64,000 nucleotides of DNA. Source: Gigaspora margarita. Its lineage: Eukaryota > Glomeromycota > Glomeromycetes > Diversisporales > Gigasporaceae. Below the pieces are notes generated by a model that did no database searches, was not told where the DNA came from, and saw only the letters and a program-made list of their open reading frames with translations. The DNA lies in NCBI GenBank assembly GCA_009809945.1, contig WTPW01000985.1, positions 93,161-157,160 on the forward strand. Reading direction: 5' to 3'. Shown here one piece after another: positions 1 through 12,200 of the stretch. The number at the start of each line of letters is the position of its first letter. Position 1 is the stretch's first letter. The translations under genes and the position numbers were made by a program.

Positions 1-124
1 AAAAAAAAAAAAAAAAAAATCAAATCCAATATTTGAATCAAATCAAATTCAAATTAGGATCAATTTGATTTGATCAAATTCAAATTGATCCAATATTTGA
101 TTTGATTTGAATTTGAGAAACCCT
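1..124. repeat. CAAAT-rich foldback element, cut by window edge
   Basis: Poly-A and then interwoven CAAAT / ATTTG pentamers that can fold on themselves. The right end reads TTTGAGAAACCCT. The same terminal motif, inverted, bounds a complete copy at about 58649-58932, so this is the end of a dispersed element and not random low complexity. The left end lies outside the window. Confidence 0.6.
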
Positions 125-161
125 AATAATATCTCTATGTAAACAAACATTGTTTATATAG

Positions 162-545
162 AGATTTTATATAGTTAGCAATCATTTTTTGATAATATTT
201 TGCTATCCACTGGGCCGATTTGGATAAACTAACTACCGTTAGATGCATTTCAATGAGCTTTACAACTTTTAATGAGTGAACATATATCATTAACTTAGCA
301 AGAAAAAAATTTATAGATAGAAGCATGCCATATTTCACCTATAGTGATTTTTATATGTAATCTGCATCACAGGATTTTATATAGTTGACCAATTGTTTTT
401 TGACAATATCTTACTATCCACAGGCTAATTTAGATAATCTAATCACTGTTAAATGCGTCTTAACAAGCTTTACAACTTTCAATTAATAGTCATGTATCGT
501 TAACTTAATAAAAAAAATTTTTAGATAGAAGCACACTACATTTCG
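162..545. repeat. Two tandem diverged copies of a ~180-bp repeat
   Basis: Units beginning near 163 and 373 share, in order, GATTTTATATAGTT, a TTTTTTGA(T/C)AATAT block, a CTATCCAC(T/A)GG block, CTTTACAACTTT and TTTTTAGATAGAAGCA. The unit is related to the arms of the perfect palindrome at 7585-8122 (GGGCCGATTT, CTCTACAACTTTCG). It is preceded by a small hairpin at 131-165. No coding content. 546-798 is plain AT-rich sequence in which I see nothing. Confidence 0.6.
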
Positions 546-798
546 TCACACTTTAATTAATAGGTGGATTATCAATTAAATAAAATTTCTTAAGAAAATT
601 TTTTTGTTAGAGTATAAAAAATGGTTTTTTATACAAATTTTATAATTTAAGTAATTTCTAAAAAAGTGGATATTTTGTTTTGATTTTACTAATTGTATTA
701 TATTATATCAAAATGAGACTCTAAGATATGTAGATCTTCATGTGATTAGTAAAAATCTGTTAGTACTACTGGGGTAGTTTATTTTGTGTAATAGTAAA

Positions 799-2557
799 TA
801 GCAGCTGCTATACATACCTTCTAAATTTGCTATTCATACCCCTATTAAAATTAAAAATTTTAAATTTGAGTGAAAATATTTTGACAACCATTTGATTAAA
901 TTCAATAAACTTTTTTTTATTTGAATTATATGATTTTATAGAATTAAAATAAAAAAAAAGTTTATTGAATTTAGTCTGATGGTTGTTAAGATACCTTTGC
1001 TCAAAGTTAGAAAAAAATCAAAACATTTATCAAAATAAAAGCTATACCAAAAGTTTTTTAAAACTTTGAGCAAAGATATTTTGACAACTATCTGATCAAA
1101 TTTGATGAAATTTTTTTTATTTGAATTCTATAAATGCATAGAATTCAAATAAAAAAAAGTTCATCAAATTTGGTTAGATAGTTGTCAAGATATCTTTGCT
1201 CTAAGTTTTAAAAAACTTTGGCATAGTTTTTATAGGACCCCAGATATCTCTCATATAGGTCATAACTGGATTTTGGCCAATTTTGAACTAATTTGCTAAA
1301 AATAACAAAATCTATTTACTTTAATAACTTCTAATCCAGTGATCAGAATTGAATAAACTTTTTTTGTTAGATGTGCCTCACTGAGAGCTTTTTTAAAAAA
1401 AGTCATTCAAATTGGACCACTGGATGCCAAGATAATTGCCAAAAACTGTTTTTTGCTTCTCAAATTTTAGGTGTTTTTGCTAAAAAAATTTCAAGTATAA
1501 CCTTTATACTAGATGTCTAGGGTCCTGCTTTTATTTTGATAGATGTTTTGATTTTTTAACTTTGAGCAAAGGTTTCTCAACAACTATCTGACTAAATTGA
1601 ATAAATTTTTTTATTTAATTTTATAAATTCATATAACTCAAATAAAAAAAAAGTTCATTGAACTTAGTCAGATGTGTGTCAAGATACCTTTGCTCAAAGT
1701 TAGAAAAAAATCAAAATATCTATCAAAATAAAAGCTGTGCCAAAGTTTTTTTAAAACTTTGAGCAAAGATATCTAGACAACCATCTGACCAAATTCTATG
1801 AACTTTTTTTATTTAAATTCTATGAATTCATAGAATCTAAATAAAAGAAAGTTCATAGAATTTGATCAGATAGTTGTCTAGATATCTTTGCTCAAAGTTT
1901 TAAAAAAAACTTTAGTGCAGCTTTTATTTTAATAGATGTTTTAATTTTTCTTCAACTTTGAGCAAAAGTATCTTGACACACATTTGACTAAATTCAATGA
2001 ACTTTTTTTTATTTGAGTTATATGAATTTATAGAATTAAAATAAAAAAATTCATCGAATTTTAGTCAGATAGTTGTTGAGAAACCTTTGTTCAAAGTTAG
2101 AAAAATCAAAACATCTATCAAAATAAAAGCTGCGCCAAAGTTTTTTAAAACTTTGAGCAAAGATATCTTAACAACCATCTGATCAAATTCGAGAAACTTT
2201 TTTTTATTTGAATTCTATGCATTTATAGAATTCAAATAAAAAAAGTTTATCAAATTTGGTCAGATGGTTGTCAAGATATCTTTGCTCAAAGTTTTAAAAA
2301 ACTTTGGTATAACTTTTATTTTAATAAATATTTGATTTTTCTCTAATTTGAGCAAAGGTATTTTGACAACCATCTGACTAAATTCAATGAACTTTTTTTT
2401 ATTTTAATTCTATAAAATCATATAATTCAAATAAAAAAAAGTTCATTGAATTTAATTAAATGGTTATCAAAATATCACTGCTCAAAGTTTTAAAATTTTT
2501 TAATTTTGATAGGAGGTATAAAAAGCAAATTTAGAGGGTATATATAGTAGCCGCCTA
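799..2557. mobile_element. Foldback DNA element packed with seven hairpin units
   Basis: The ends are inverted: GCTATACATACC and AAATTTGCTATTCATACCC on the left answer GGTATAAAAAGCAAATTT on the right. These ends resemble those of the large element at 6737-18102. Between them lie seven hairpins of ~150 bp (about 847-1010, 1060-1210, 1553-1706, 1752-1910, 1952-2100, 2147-2305, 2338-2490). Each reads AACTTTGAGCAAAGATATC, then a CAACCATCTGA block, then an AATTCTATGAATTCATAG-type centre, then the reverse. An unrelated repeat (1225-1480, GGACC...ATATCTCTCATA) interrupts the series. No transposase seen; non-autonomous. Confidence 0.65.
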
Positions 2558-2654
2558 GTAAATTTGCAAATTCTTATATTATCTTTTTTGATTTCAGGTA
2601 TTTTAGGATCCACTAAGTCAATTTTAATGATTTAACTACTATTAGAATTAGAAT

Positions 2655-3145
2655 TACTATATATTTCTAAAATAAGCTATTCTGAAAATAAGCTACTCTT
2701 CTGATTTTTTTTAAAAGTTTCAAAAAACCTATTAGCAGTTGTTACATTTAAAAGTCTAGATTTTACTAAATAAAACTCAAAAGTGCTATTAAGTAAACTT
2801 GTTTAAAATATTAAAATTTACTTAAAATAAAAATTTAGTATTAGGGCAATAATATTTATTATATAATATTTTAGGAATAGAATCAAAACAAATCTTATCT
2901 CTTAGTTTAATTTAATTAGCTAAATTTCATATATATATTACCTGTGAAGGAGGGTAAGCTTCTAGTAAATAGATATTATGTAATAAATATCATGCTCTTA
3001 TTTGATCAACTTTTTATTAGTATATTTTTTAATTTTTCAAAAAATTAACAATTTGAAAATAAGCTACTCTATGTTTTTCATATAATTTTGCTCAAAAAGG
3101 TAGCTAATTTCAAAAATATACAGCAACTTATTTTTTTTAACTAGG
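2655..3145. mobile_element. Old copy of the ACCGTATATTC-family MITE, split by an insertion
   Basis: Contains AAAATAAGCTACTC, a TTAGCAGTTG(T/C)TACAT block and AACAATTTGAAAATAAGC in the same order as the intact copy at 60173-60494. It is diverged and has lost recognisable terminal repeats. The 160-bp element at 2841-3000 sits inside it. Confidence 0.55.
2841..3000. mobile_element. AGGGCACTGA-family MITE nested in an older MITE
   Basis: Begins TTAGGGCAATAATATTTATTA and ends TAATAAATATCATGCTCTTA. These are diverged forms of the terminal repeats of the better preserved copy at 61191-61354 (AGGGCACTGATATTTATTA and its inverse). Non-coding. Confidence 0.55.
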
Positions 3146-3149
3146 ACAG

Positions 3150-3594
3150 GTCTTACACCTTCCTGAGTGCAGAGTAGCACACTTTTTATCAAACTTATTA
3201 ATAGGGCCTGCTAAACCAGAACCCCTACAATTACAGTTTATATATATTTCTAATTAACCAGAATCTCACCAGAAGTATCCTTTATGGTTATAAGGACCCA
3301 ACAGGGCCTTCTACATTGTTTTATTTTTACTATAGCTAATTATAGCTAAGTATATCTTTCTCCAATTTTTAACTTTTCTTCAGCTAAGTCCAGCAAGCCT
3401 ACCATATCCGGTGCCTTTGTTTTACAATATTAAGAAATTTTGATTATTCTACCAGTCTACTAGGACCTCAGATATCTTTCATATTGGTTATAACTGATCT
3501 GCATGAATTTAGACATTTTTGCTACCCCTAAAATCAAGTAAATTTGCTAAACGTTGGATTATTACATATAAATTTCATAAAAATTTGCTAAAAA
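3150..3594. other. Intergenic repeat remnants
   Basis: 3225-3330 resembles the tail of the tRNA-headed SINE at 5935-6335 (CACCAGAAGTATCC versus CACTAGAAGTATCC). 3455-3600 is a copy of a dispersed repeat (GGACCTCAGATATCTTTCAT, then ATAACTGATCTGCATGAATTTAG) also found at 47115-47270. No gene seen. Confidence 0.45.
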
Positions 3595-5445
3595 CTAAAT
3601 TATAATATCTAGCATCAGCTAAATAAATTTTTTTATTTGAATATGTAGAATTAAAATAAAAAAATTTTCATCAAATTTGGTCAAGAACTCGTGGAGATAT
3701 CTTTGATAAAAGTTTCCATAAACAATTTTAATATAGCTTCTTTGTAATATGTTTTTTTGTTTTTTCAAAACAACCCACTATTCAGCGATAATTTACAAGA
3801 AATTTTACTATGCTAACCAAAACAATTTTATAACAAGACTTGTAGTGTATATCATAGACTAATAGAATCTCAAATTTTATAAAATAATAATGAAAACTCG
3901 TGAAGATATTAATATTTTTGTAAATTCGGATGCATACATTTTTGCAAGTTTCTCCCTATATTCAAATGCTTTCGAAAGCACTTTCTCAAAATAAAACCTC
4001 CAAACACAATTAAGTAAGTTAATATAATAGGTATTTGAAAGTCTTAAATTAAAATTTTATCAAAAACAAATTAATATTGACAAAGTTATAATGATTTTTC
4101 AATTTGTTTCCAGATTCAAAATTTTCTAAAATTTTCAATTTTGATGAAAACAGAAAAATTACTATCACAGGCTAGATTTTCACAAGTTCAAATAAAACAA
4201 GTTACTTGCACTAATAAAATCAATAGAATATAGGTAAAAATTTTTGTTTCTAAAATTTCAAGTTATTTGGTTAAATATTCATTCCATAATAGCTATTTTT
4301 CATTTGGTGCAGCTTCTTTATAATATACTTTTTGGAAATAAAGAATCTTTTATCAAAGATATCTCTATGAGTTCTTGACCAAATTCAATTAAAAATTTTT
4401 TATTTTAATTCTATATATTTGTAAAATTCAAAGAAAAAAAGTTTTATCGAATTTGGTCAAGAACTCATAGAGATATCTTTGATGAAAATTTTTTCTATTT
4501 TCAAAAACATATATCACATGCCAAAATTGAGAGAAATTCGAATCTAGTTGCAAATAAAAAATCTAAATATCTTTGTCAATATTAATCCGTTTTGATGAAA
4601 TTTTAACTAAAAACTTTCGAATATATATTATATCAACTTACTTAGTCACATTTTGGAGGTTTTATTTCGAGAAAGTGTTTTGGAAGCATTTGAATATAGG
4701 GAAAACTTGTGAAAATATATGCATCCGAATTTACAAAAATATTAATATCTTATAAGCTTTCAATATTTTTTCATAAAAATTGAGATTCTATTAATCAATT
4801 ATATGCTCTAAAAGTTTACTTATTGCGCAGTAACTTGTTTCATTTGAACTTGTGAAAATCTAGCCTGTGATTGTGATTTTTTTGTTTTTATTAAAATTGA
4901 AAATTTTAGAAAATCCTGAATCTGGAAGCAAATTGAAAAATCATCATAACTTCGTTAATATTAATTTGTTTTGATGAAATTTTAATTTAAAACTCTCGAA
5001 TACCTATTATATTAACTTACTTAGTCATGTTTTAGAGGTTTTATTTGAGAAAGTACTTTCAGAAGCATTTGAATATAAAGAAAAATTTGCAAAAATATAT
5101 GCATCTGAATTTACAAAAACATTAATATCTTTACGAGTTTTCAATATTATTTTATAAAATTTGAGATTCTATTAGTCTATGATATGTGCTACAAGTCATA
5201 TTTTAAAATTTTTTTTAGTTAGCATAGTAAAATTTCTTGTAAATTATCACTAAATAGCGGGTTATTTTGAAAAAAAACAAAAAAGCTATATTGAAATTGT
5301 TTACAGGAACTTTTATCAAAGATATCTTCATGATCTTGACCAAATTTGATGAAAATTTTTTTATTTTAATTCTACGAATCCATAGAATTCAAATAAAAAA
5401 TTTTTTATTAAATTTGATCAAGAACTTAGAGATAATATTAACTAC
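3595..5445. repeat. Long inverted repeat (~0.6-0.7-kb arms)
   Basis: The left arm (about 3600-4300) and right arm (about 4800-5440) are reverse complements over most of their length. For example CAACCCACTATTCAGCGATA near 3772 answers TATCACTAAATAGCGGGTT near 5245. The centre (4310-4800) carries a further partial, diverged copy of the arm. Smaller hairpins of the AAGATATCTTTG type mark both outer ends. No coding frame survives; the short ORFs here are chance. Confidence 0.7.
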
Positions 5446-5934
5446 AATTATTATGCGAATTATTAACTAATTCGCAATTGCATTATATAATTATTTGTTT
5501 ATCAACATACAATTACAATCAATGATCATAAACATATATGGGTAAGTACCAAGTTGCTATTAATACTAAAGCCTGATTATATGCTACAACTACTTTTATT
5601 TATTTTCAATTATAATTGATTATTACTTTACTCTATATGGCCATTAATGACTTGTTATATCCAGATCGATCATTATAGCACAACTTAATTTGTTACAATA
5701 ATTTTTGCAAAATGTNAGTAAATTGCTAAAAATAAAATATAACATGCATAAAATCTTAGTAATTTACCAAAATATTCAATTATGACCCTTTTTAAAATTA
5801 ACTTCAATTTGCTAAATTTTAAATTTGGACCTTAGATTAAATTTGAATCAATTTGCTAAAAAAAAAAAATATGACATATATCAGAGATGTCCAGGGTCCT
5901 GGTTTACTATATCAGTAAACTGTTTTCATCTATC
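5446..5934. other. AT-rich intergenic, one dispersed repeat
   Basis: Nothing gene-like. 5700-5912 carries another copy of the dispersed repeat ending AGAGATGTCCAGGGTCCTGG; a relative ends AGAGATGTCCGGGGTCCTC near 50704. Confidence 0.4.
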
Positions 5935-6335
5935 CTAAGTACTTCATTTTTCTATTCTTATTAGTACTATATTACCAAGAATTGCTATTTCTGTTATAGT
6001 GTCCATTAACCGAAATTCCACTGAAAGTATTCTCATTCATCTGGAATTCCACTAGAAGTATCCCATTTATCTATATTTAGCACTGATTTTTTATTCAACT
6101 GGAATTCTACTGGAAGTATTCATTATTCATTTTTTTACTAAATTTCTACTGGAGGTATCCTTGTAGCTATGCTGCCAATCATGGTCCTGGCATCCTAGTT
6201 CAGCTCATCCGTCTCAAGACTTTGTATAGTTAATTTTGTCCTTCAGTAGGGCTTGAACTAGCAACCTTGCAATTGGAACAGCTAATGTCCTGGAGGCACA
6301 ACTATTACGCTATCGACCTACAGGACTATATAGCA
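5935..6335 (-). mobile_element. tRNA-derived SINE
   Basis: Read on the minus strand, the head (about 6330 downwards) has a tRNA-like A box, TAGCGTAATAGTTG, and about 45 nt later a B box, AGTTCAAGCCC: an RNA polymerase III internal promoter. A ~300-bp body follows, containing a short tandem motif (CCAGTAGAATTCCAGT and variants such as CTTCTAGTGGAATTCCAG) repeated about four times. The plus-strand text at 6249-6325 is its complement. No target duplication identified. Confidence 0.55.
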
Positions 6336-6402
6336 ACTTTTAATTAGATCACAAGAAATTTTGACTTAATAGTATTTTTATATTTTTAAAAAATTACTTT
6401 AA

Positions 6403-6581
6403 CAGAACCCCGGAATATATATAGATAGGTCAGATTAATTATTAAATTACTAAAAATAGAAAGATTTGCAGAAAAAACCTCAAAAATAAGCAAAAAAATA
6501 CTAAAAATAGAAAAGATCTGCATAAAAATCTCCAAAAATAAGCAAACTAATACCTGACCTATCTTGTATATTTCGAGGTTC
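6403..6581. mobile_element. Small MITE with terminal inverted repeats
   Basis: The ends CAGAACC...TAGATAGGTCAG and CTGACCTATC...GAGGTTC are inverted. The flanks repeat TACTTTAA. The empty site is seen near 18290, where the same flanking sequence runs uninterrupted through ATTACTTTAATCAATTATA. A relative sits at 60496-60655. Confidence 0.65.
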
Positions 6582-7045
6582 TACTTTAATCAATTATATT
6601 ATTGCTTGGAGTGTATCAGTCATTTGATTTAAAGAATATAATAAGAATTGATCAATTTAAAAAAAGATTCTTTTTGAACTATTTAAATTATAAACTAAAA
6701 CTTTAAATTAAAAATTATTAAATACTAAAAAATATAAGGGATTACTTTTTATATCCCCAAATTTGCTATTCATACTACTCAACCCGACCTCTAATTCTTC
6801 AAACCTAGTCATATATAATGTAGTACATACTGTAATCATGTGACTTCCAGATTCTTGCATTTTGACCAATAGTTAGATTACACAAAACCAGAATCATGTG
6901 ATCTGGATAACAATAATAGCCAATCAAAATTTGAACCCGAAGTAGGTTCAAATTTAAACTACAAAATAAGTTACCTCATGATTGACAATAGTTGCTACAT
7001 AGTAAAGTCCAAATTCTACTATATAAATCGATTATTATCACTTAA

Positions 7046-7584
7046 GGGGGCATCCATAAATAACATTATGCTTGAGGGGAGGGGGGGGTCCCCCAAAATA
7101 TAACGATTTTCCAATATGTAGGGGGGGTCCCCCCCAACATAACGTAATTTTTTTATAAAAATTTGTCTAAAACTTGATCTAGTGGTCAAAATTGGATTAT
7201 TTTGGTACCATTCGAACCGTCTCGAGGAGAGGAATCGAATGGTACCAATTACATTTGATTCGGATCACTGGATCATGTTTTATTAACGAAATACTATTGG
7301 TTATTATGTTTTCTTATAAAATTACTATAAAATCAATAGTATTTCGTTAATAAAACGTGATCTAGTGATCCAAATGAAATGATTTTGGTACCATTGGATT
7401 CGTCTCATAGAGACGAATCGAATGGTACCAAATCATCCAGATTGGATCACTAGGTCATTATATATTCAAGTTTTTGTAAAATTATATATATAAACATACA
7501 GATTTTTAAAAATTTTTTTATATAGTAGAGGAGGGGTCAAGAGCTACTATGTAGGGGTACATAACATTATTTATGGATGCCCCC
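7046..7584. mobile_element. PIF/Harbinger-like MITE
   Basis: Inverted ends GGGGGCATCCATAAATAA and TTATTTATGGATGCCCCC flanked by the 3-bp direct repeat TAA, as expected for PIF/Harbinger elements. The interior has two palindromic blocks, each of the form GGTACCATTCGA-spacer-TCGAATGGTACC, bordered by GATCCAGTGATC-like text. It interrupts the arm of the palindrome that follows. No coding sequence. Confidence 0.6.
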
Positions 7585-8122
7585 TAATTCGTGATCCATA
7601 TACCAACTAGTGAAAATATATAGTAAAATGTGGGATAAATTAATTAGTGTTTTTTCAAATTTCAGGAATCTGGCACTTTCCGAGCAATAGCGACTGTTTT
7701 TACTAAGCTAACCTTTCTTCTCCACTAAACGAAAGTTGTAAAGCACATTTTTGCGATTCTAACCATGGTATAATCATTAAAATCGGCCTAGTTGATCACA
7801 AGATATTGTTAAAAAACTTTTGCGACCATATAAAGTTCCTATGTAAACAATAATATTGTTTACATAGGAACTTTATATGGTTGCAAAACATTTTTTAATG
7901 ATATCTTATGATCTACTGGGCCGATTTAAATGATTTAACCACAGTTAGAATCGCAAGAATGTGCTCTACAACTTTCGTTTAGTGGAGAAGAAAGGTTAGC
8001 TTAGTAAAAACAGTCGCTATTGCTCGGACAGTGCCAGATTCCTGAAATTTGAAAAAACACCAATTAATTTACCCCATATTTTACTATATATTTTCACTAG
8101 TTGGTATACGGATCACGAATTA
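7585..8122. repeat. Near-perfect ~535-bp palindrome
   Basis: AATTCGTGATCCATATACC at the left is matched by GGTATACGGATCACGAATT at the right. The centre of symmetry is near 7850 (GTAAACAATAATATTGTTTAC). Arm identity looks very high, suggesting a young foldback or gene-conversion-maintained cruciform-forming element. Confidence 0.75.
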
Positions 8123-8960
8123 AGTAAACTTATTTGGGAGATCAAAATACAAATACAGTAAAATTTTAGCAAAATTAGAGAACATTTTACTATTTGACTT
8201 TTTAACTTTTACGTTTGATAAAAAAATAAAAATTTTTTATTTAAAAAATATAAAAATTAAAGGCTAAATAATAAAAAGTTCTCAGATTTGTATGAATATT
8301 TGGTAAAATATGTATTTTGATCATTTGAACATATTTATATAATTGATTATGATCGATTTAAATAGTAAAATTTGGACTTTACTATGTAGCAACTACTTGC
8401 GATTGCTAAAAACCTCTTTTTCAAAAAGAGGTTTTTAGCGATTGCAAGTAGTTGCTACATAGTAAAGTCCAAATTTTACTATTTAAATTGACTATAAGCA
8501 CTTAAATAAATATGTTCAAATGATCAAAATACATATTTATCAAATTTTCAGATAAATTGGAGAACTTTTATTATTTAGCCTTTAATTTTTATGTTTGTCA
8601 AATATATTTCTTTAAAAAATTTTTATTTTTCGTCAAATATAAAAGTTAAAAAGTTAATAATAAAATATTTTCTGATTTGTATAAAAATTTGGTAAAATAT
8701 GTATTTTGATCTTTGAAAATATTTACTTAAGTGCTTATGATTAATTTAATAGTAAAATTTGACTTTACTATATAGCAACTACTTGCGATTGCCAAAAAAA
8801 ACCTTTTTTTTAGAAAGAAGATTTTAGCAATCGCAAGTAGTTGCTACATAGTAAAGTTCAAATTTTACTATTTAAATCGACCATAAGCACTTAAGTAAAT
8901 ATGTTCAAAAGATCAAAATATATAATCTACCAAATATTTATACAAAGCAAAAACTTTTTT
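8123..8960. repeat. Stacked hairpins of the TAGTTGCTACAT family
   Basis: Two back-to-back hairpins centred near 8420 (AAACCTCTTTTTCAAAAAGAGGTTTT) and 8810 join arms carrying TTGCTACATAGTAAAGT(C/T)CAAA. Further ACGTTTGATAAA hairpins lie between. Non-coding. Confidence 0.6.
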
Positions 8961-9200
8961 TATTATTTAGCTGTAATTTTTTTTTTTTTTTTTTTTTAAA
9001 AGCGAGGTCTTGCCTCAGTTTTTATTAAATCCTTTATATAATTACATTAATTTAATGTGTTTACATAAATTCTACCTAAAACTGAGACTTGGGCTACTTT
9101 ACCCACGACTCATACTTGCTAAGTAGGGTCAAAGTCCCGCTTAGTCTCTCAAACTATTGATATATATTGGTGATGTGTTATATTTAATGAACATTTTTGC

Positions 9201-12200
9201 CTATCTTTCTGTTTTTAATATTGTGTTTCTTTCCGTCGTAGATTTGCAATGTTTCTTTTCAATTTCTCTGGCTACCATTTTAAACTTTTGTTCTGTTGTT
9301 CTTCTCGTTTTCTTCTTTGATGCCGCTTCTTGATTTCTTTGTAACCATATTTTTGTATAGATTTCTTTGGCCACTTTGTGTAGTACTTGGACCGTTAGAC
9401 TTTTCTTTTCTTTTTTGTTCGTTATTAATTTGTTTATTTCTTTTACTTCTTTTCGATCGATCATTCCATGTGTTAATCTTGTTATTCCTTTCTCTGTATT
9501 CGTTGTACCTAATGCGTTAGTGATTGTTTTTTGTATGTTAAATACTATTGCCTCAGACGTAATTCCGTTTTTCTCTAACACTTTGCTTATCGCCTCTTTC
9601 ACCACTTTTCTTATACTTGTCAGATTCTTTGCACATACTACTAGGTGGTAGTTACTTTCGCTCTGTCCGCATTCCCTAGGACATTCTGGTCTGATTTCTC
9701 CTTTCTTGTTTTGGTTGTATTTTACCTCGTTTGTTGGTAGTTCTTCCAACATCATTTTTATTTTGAAAGCTTTCAGCTTAGAGTTTTTTGGGCTTGTTTC
9801 TCTCTTGTTGGGTTCGCATTTGTAGTTTATATACTCGAAAAATGTTTCCCAATTTATTTCTCCTCTCCTTTGTTCCCAAACCTGCGTTCTCATTTGGGAT
9901 TGCCACCTCGCTGTTTGTATTGCATTGAAAATGTGTCTTATAAATCTCCTCGTCCCGTGTTCTACTAGTGCTTCTTCCCATTTTAACTGGTATGTATTGT
10001 ATCTTATGTTCGTATGTTTTATTCCTCCTCTTATTTTTATCGGTGTGATTGTGCTTTCAATTCTAACTTTGTCCAGGCTTTTAAAGTCGTATTTTAGTTG
10101 TTTTCTTGTGCTTATTGTTTTCCAGCTCATCCAACTAGCCCAATTTGACATCCCGAATATTTCCCTTATTTTATGTTGTTCTTTCTTGTTCACTTCTTCA
10201 GCTTTTCTGACCCAATTTTCTTTTTTCTCGATTATCACGCTTATTTTTGTTTTCTTTTTGACTAATGCGGCTATTTGTATTAGCGCTGTTATAAAATTTC
10301 TTTCTCCTGTTTGCCATTCTTCTACTTCTACTTGCCATGTTATTTTTGATTGTTCTGTCTGACATACTATACTTGTTTTCTGTTCGTTTTGCTCTATGTA
10401 TCTATTTATTTTTATTTTTATTACTGGTTTCTTTTCTTTCCATATCCTATCTTCTAACTTTGTTAGGCATTTGTTTGCTTCTTCTTCTCTCATTAACTTC
10501 ACTCCAGTGCTTATTATTGCTTTTCTTATTTTTTCTTTTGCTTCTACCGTGTTGTTTCTTTGTAGGCTTATTAGGTCTTGCCTGTGTATCTTCAGTGTGC
10601 CTTTACAATCTACTGTTATTTTCTTTAACCTATTCAATTTCACTCTTTTGGTGCACTTGACTTTTTCTAATTTGGGATCGTTACGGTGGCATCCTTTGCA
10701 TGGTCTTAATTTTCTTGTGCTTCTGTTTTCTATCCAGTGGTTTATCGTTGCTTCATTGTCTTTGATTGATGATACTTTTCCAATAAAATTGCCTGTCTGT
10801 TCCTTTTCTACTATTCAGCTATCTTTTGTTGGCCTCTCCTTACTAGTCCATGGGTTTTTCTTACTGTCTTGTTCTGAGCATTTGTTTTCTATCTCTTTTT
10901 TTAATGGTTCATACCAGCCTGGTTCTCGCCTCTTATACTTTGCATTGTTGTTTGGGTTAAATATTTCCACTCTAGTATTCCTCTACAATTTGCTGTTTGG
11001 CATTGTTCTATGTACTTAAGTTTCATTTTATTGCACCTCTGTTTTATCTTCCCTTTGCCTTCCATGTTTCTTATTATGATGTTGATTGAACTTCCCTCCT
11101 CCTTCAAGCACTTCGGCCACTTGCTTTCTTCATTCGTTATGATTTCACAGTTTATCTCACCCCAATGCCTTAGCATTTTCGCAGTTGTTGTTCTTTCTTC
11201 TTTACTTTCTAGTACATAGTCCTTGTGTTCTAATACTGATTTATTTGTATTCGCCGAGTTTTGCACTTGTTGTAGCCTGATTAGTAAGGTTGACTTTCAA
11301 AAGCCTTTGTGGTTTAGTTGTCTGAACATTGTTGCCATGTGTTGTAGTGCTTGTTTTTCTTGCACCGTTTTTAGCCCATAGATCATGTAGTAGTTTATTG
11401 TTGAATTTGGCACTGATATCGCAAGCCCCGCTTTGTTCTTTACAACTGTCATATACTGTCTTGTTATCTTGTCTGCTACAGCCAATGGTATCATCGTATT
11501 TTGCACCCTGTATGCTATTCTTGCTAATATAACCATGTTTACGATATACACCATTTGTTTCTCGGTAATCTTGGCTCTTCTTAATCTTTTTATCGCACCT
11601 TCCGCTTCCTCTTGTATCTTCTTGATCACATGTTTGTTGCTTGGTCCTCCGGAGAACCAGCACCCTAGAATTCTACATGTTTCCTTGTTGCTAATTGCTT
11701 CTATTTCGGTTTCTTTGTAGTTTATACAGTTCTTGTCTTTTTTAGTGTTTCTTGTTACTAGAGTCGACTTGTTCGGATTGACTTTAATGTTGGACATTTC
11801 GTAGAAATTTGTTGCCACTTCTAAGATTTGGTTCATCTCGTTTTCTGACTTCGCTATCCACACTGTATCGTCCATGTACGCTACCACCGGCTTACAGGTC
11901 TTCCATTTTTCATTTCCGTCCTCTTCAAATCTTACTTCCATTTTATATCCTTCTATTTTTTGATATATCATGTCTATTAGTGGGTCGTAGTATATTCTCC
12001 ATAATAGTGGTGCCATCGGTTCTCCTTGGTCTATACCGTCTTCGACTCTGTACCTTTCTGTTAAACCTAGGTTAGTAATAACTGCATTTTCTCTATCTGT
12101 TAACATGTTTATGATTAGATTCGTTATTTTTTTGGGTATCTTGATTCTGTTTAACGCTTTTCTCAGTAACTACATATTCATTGAGTCGTATGCCTTGGAT

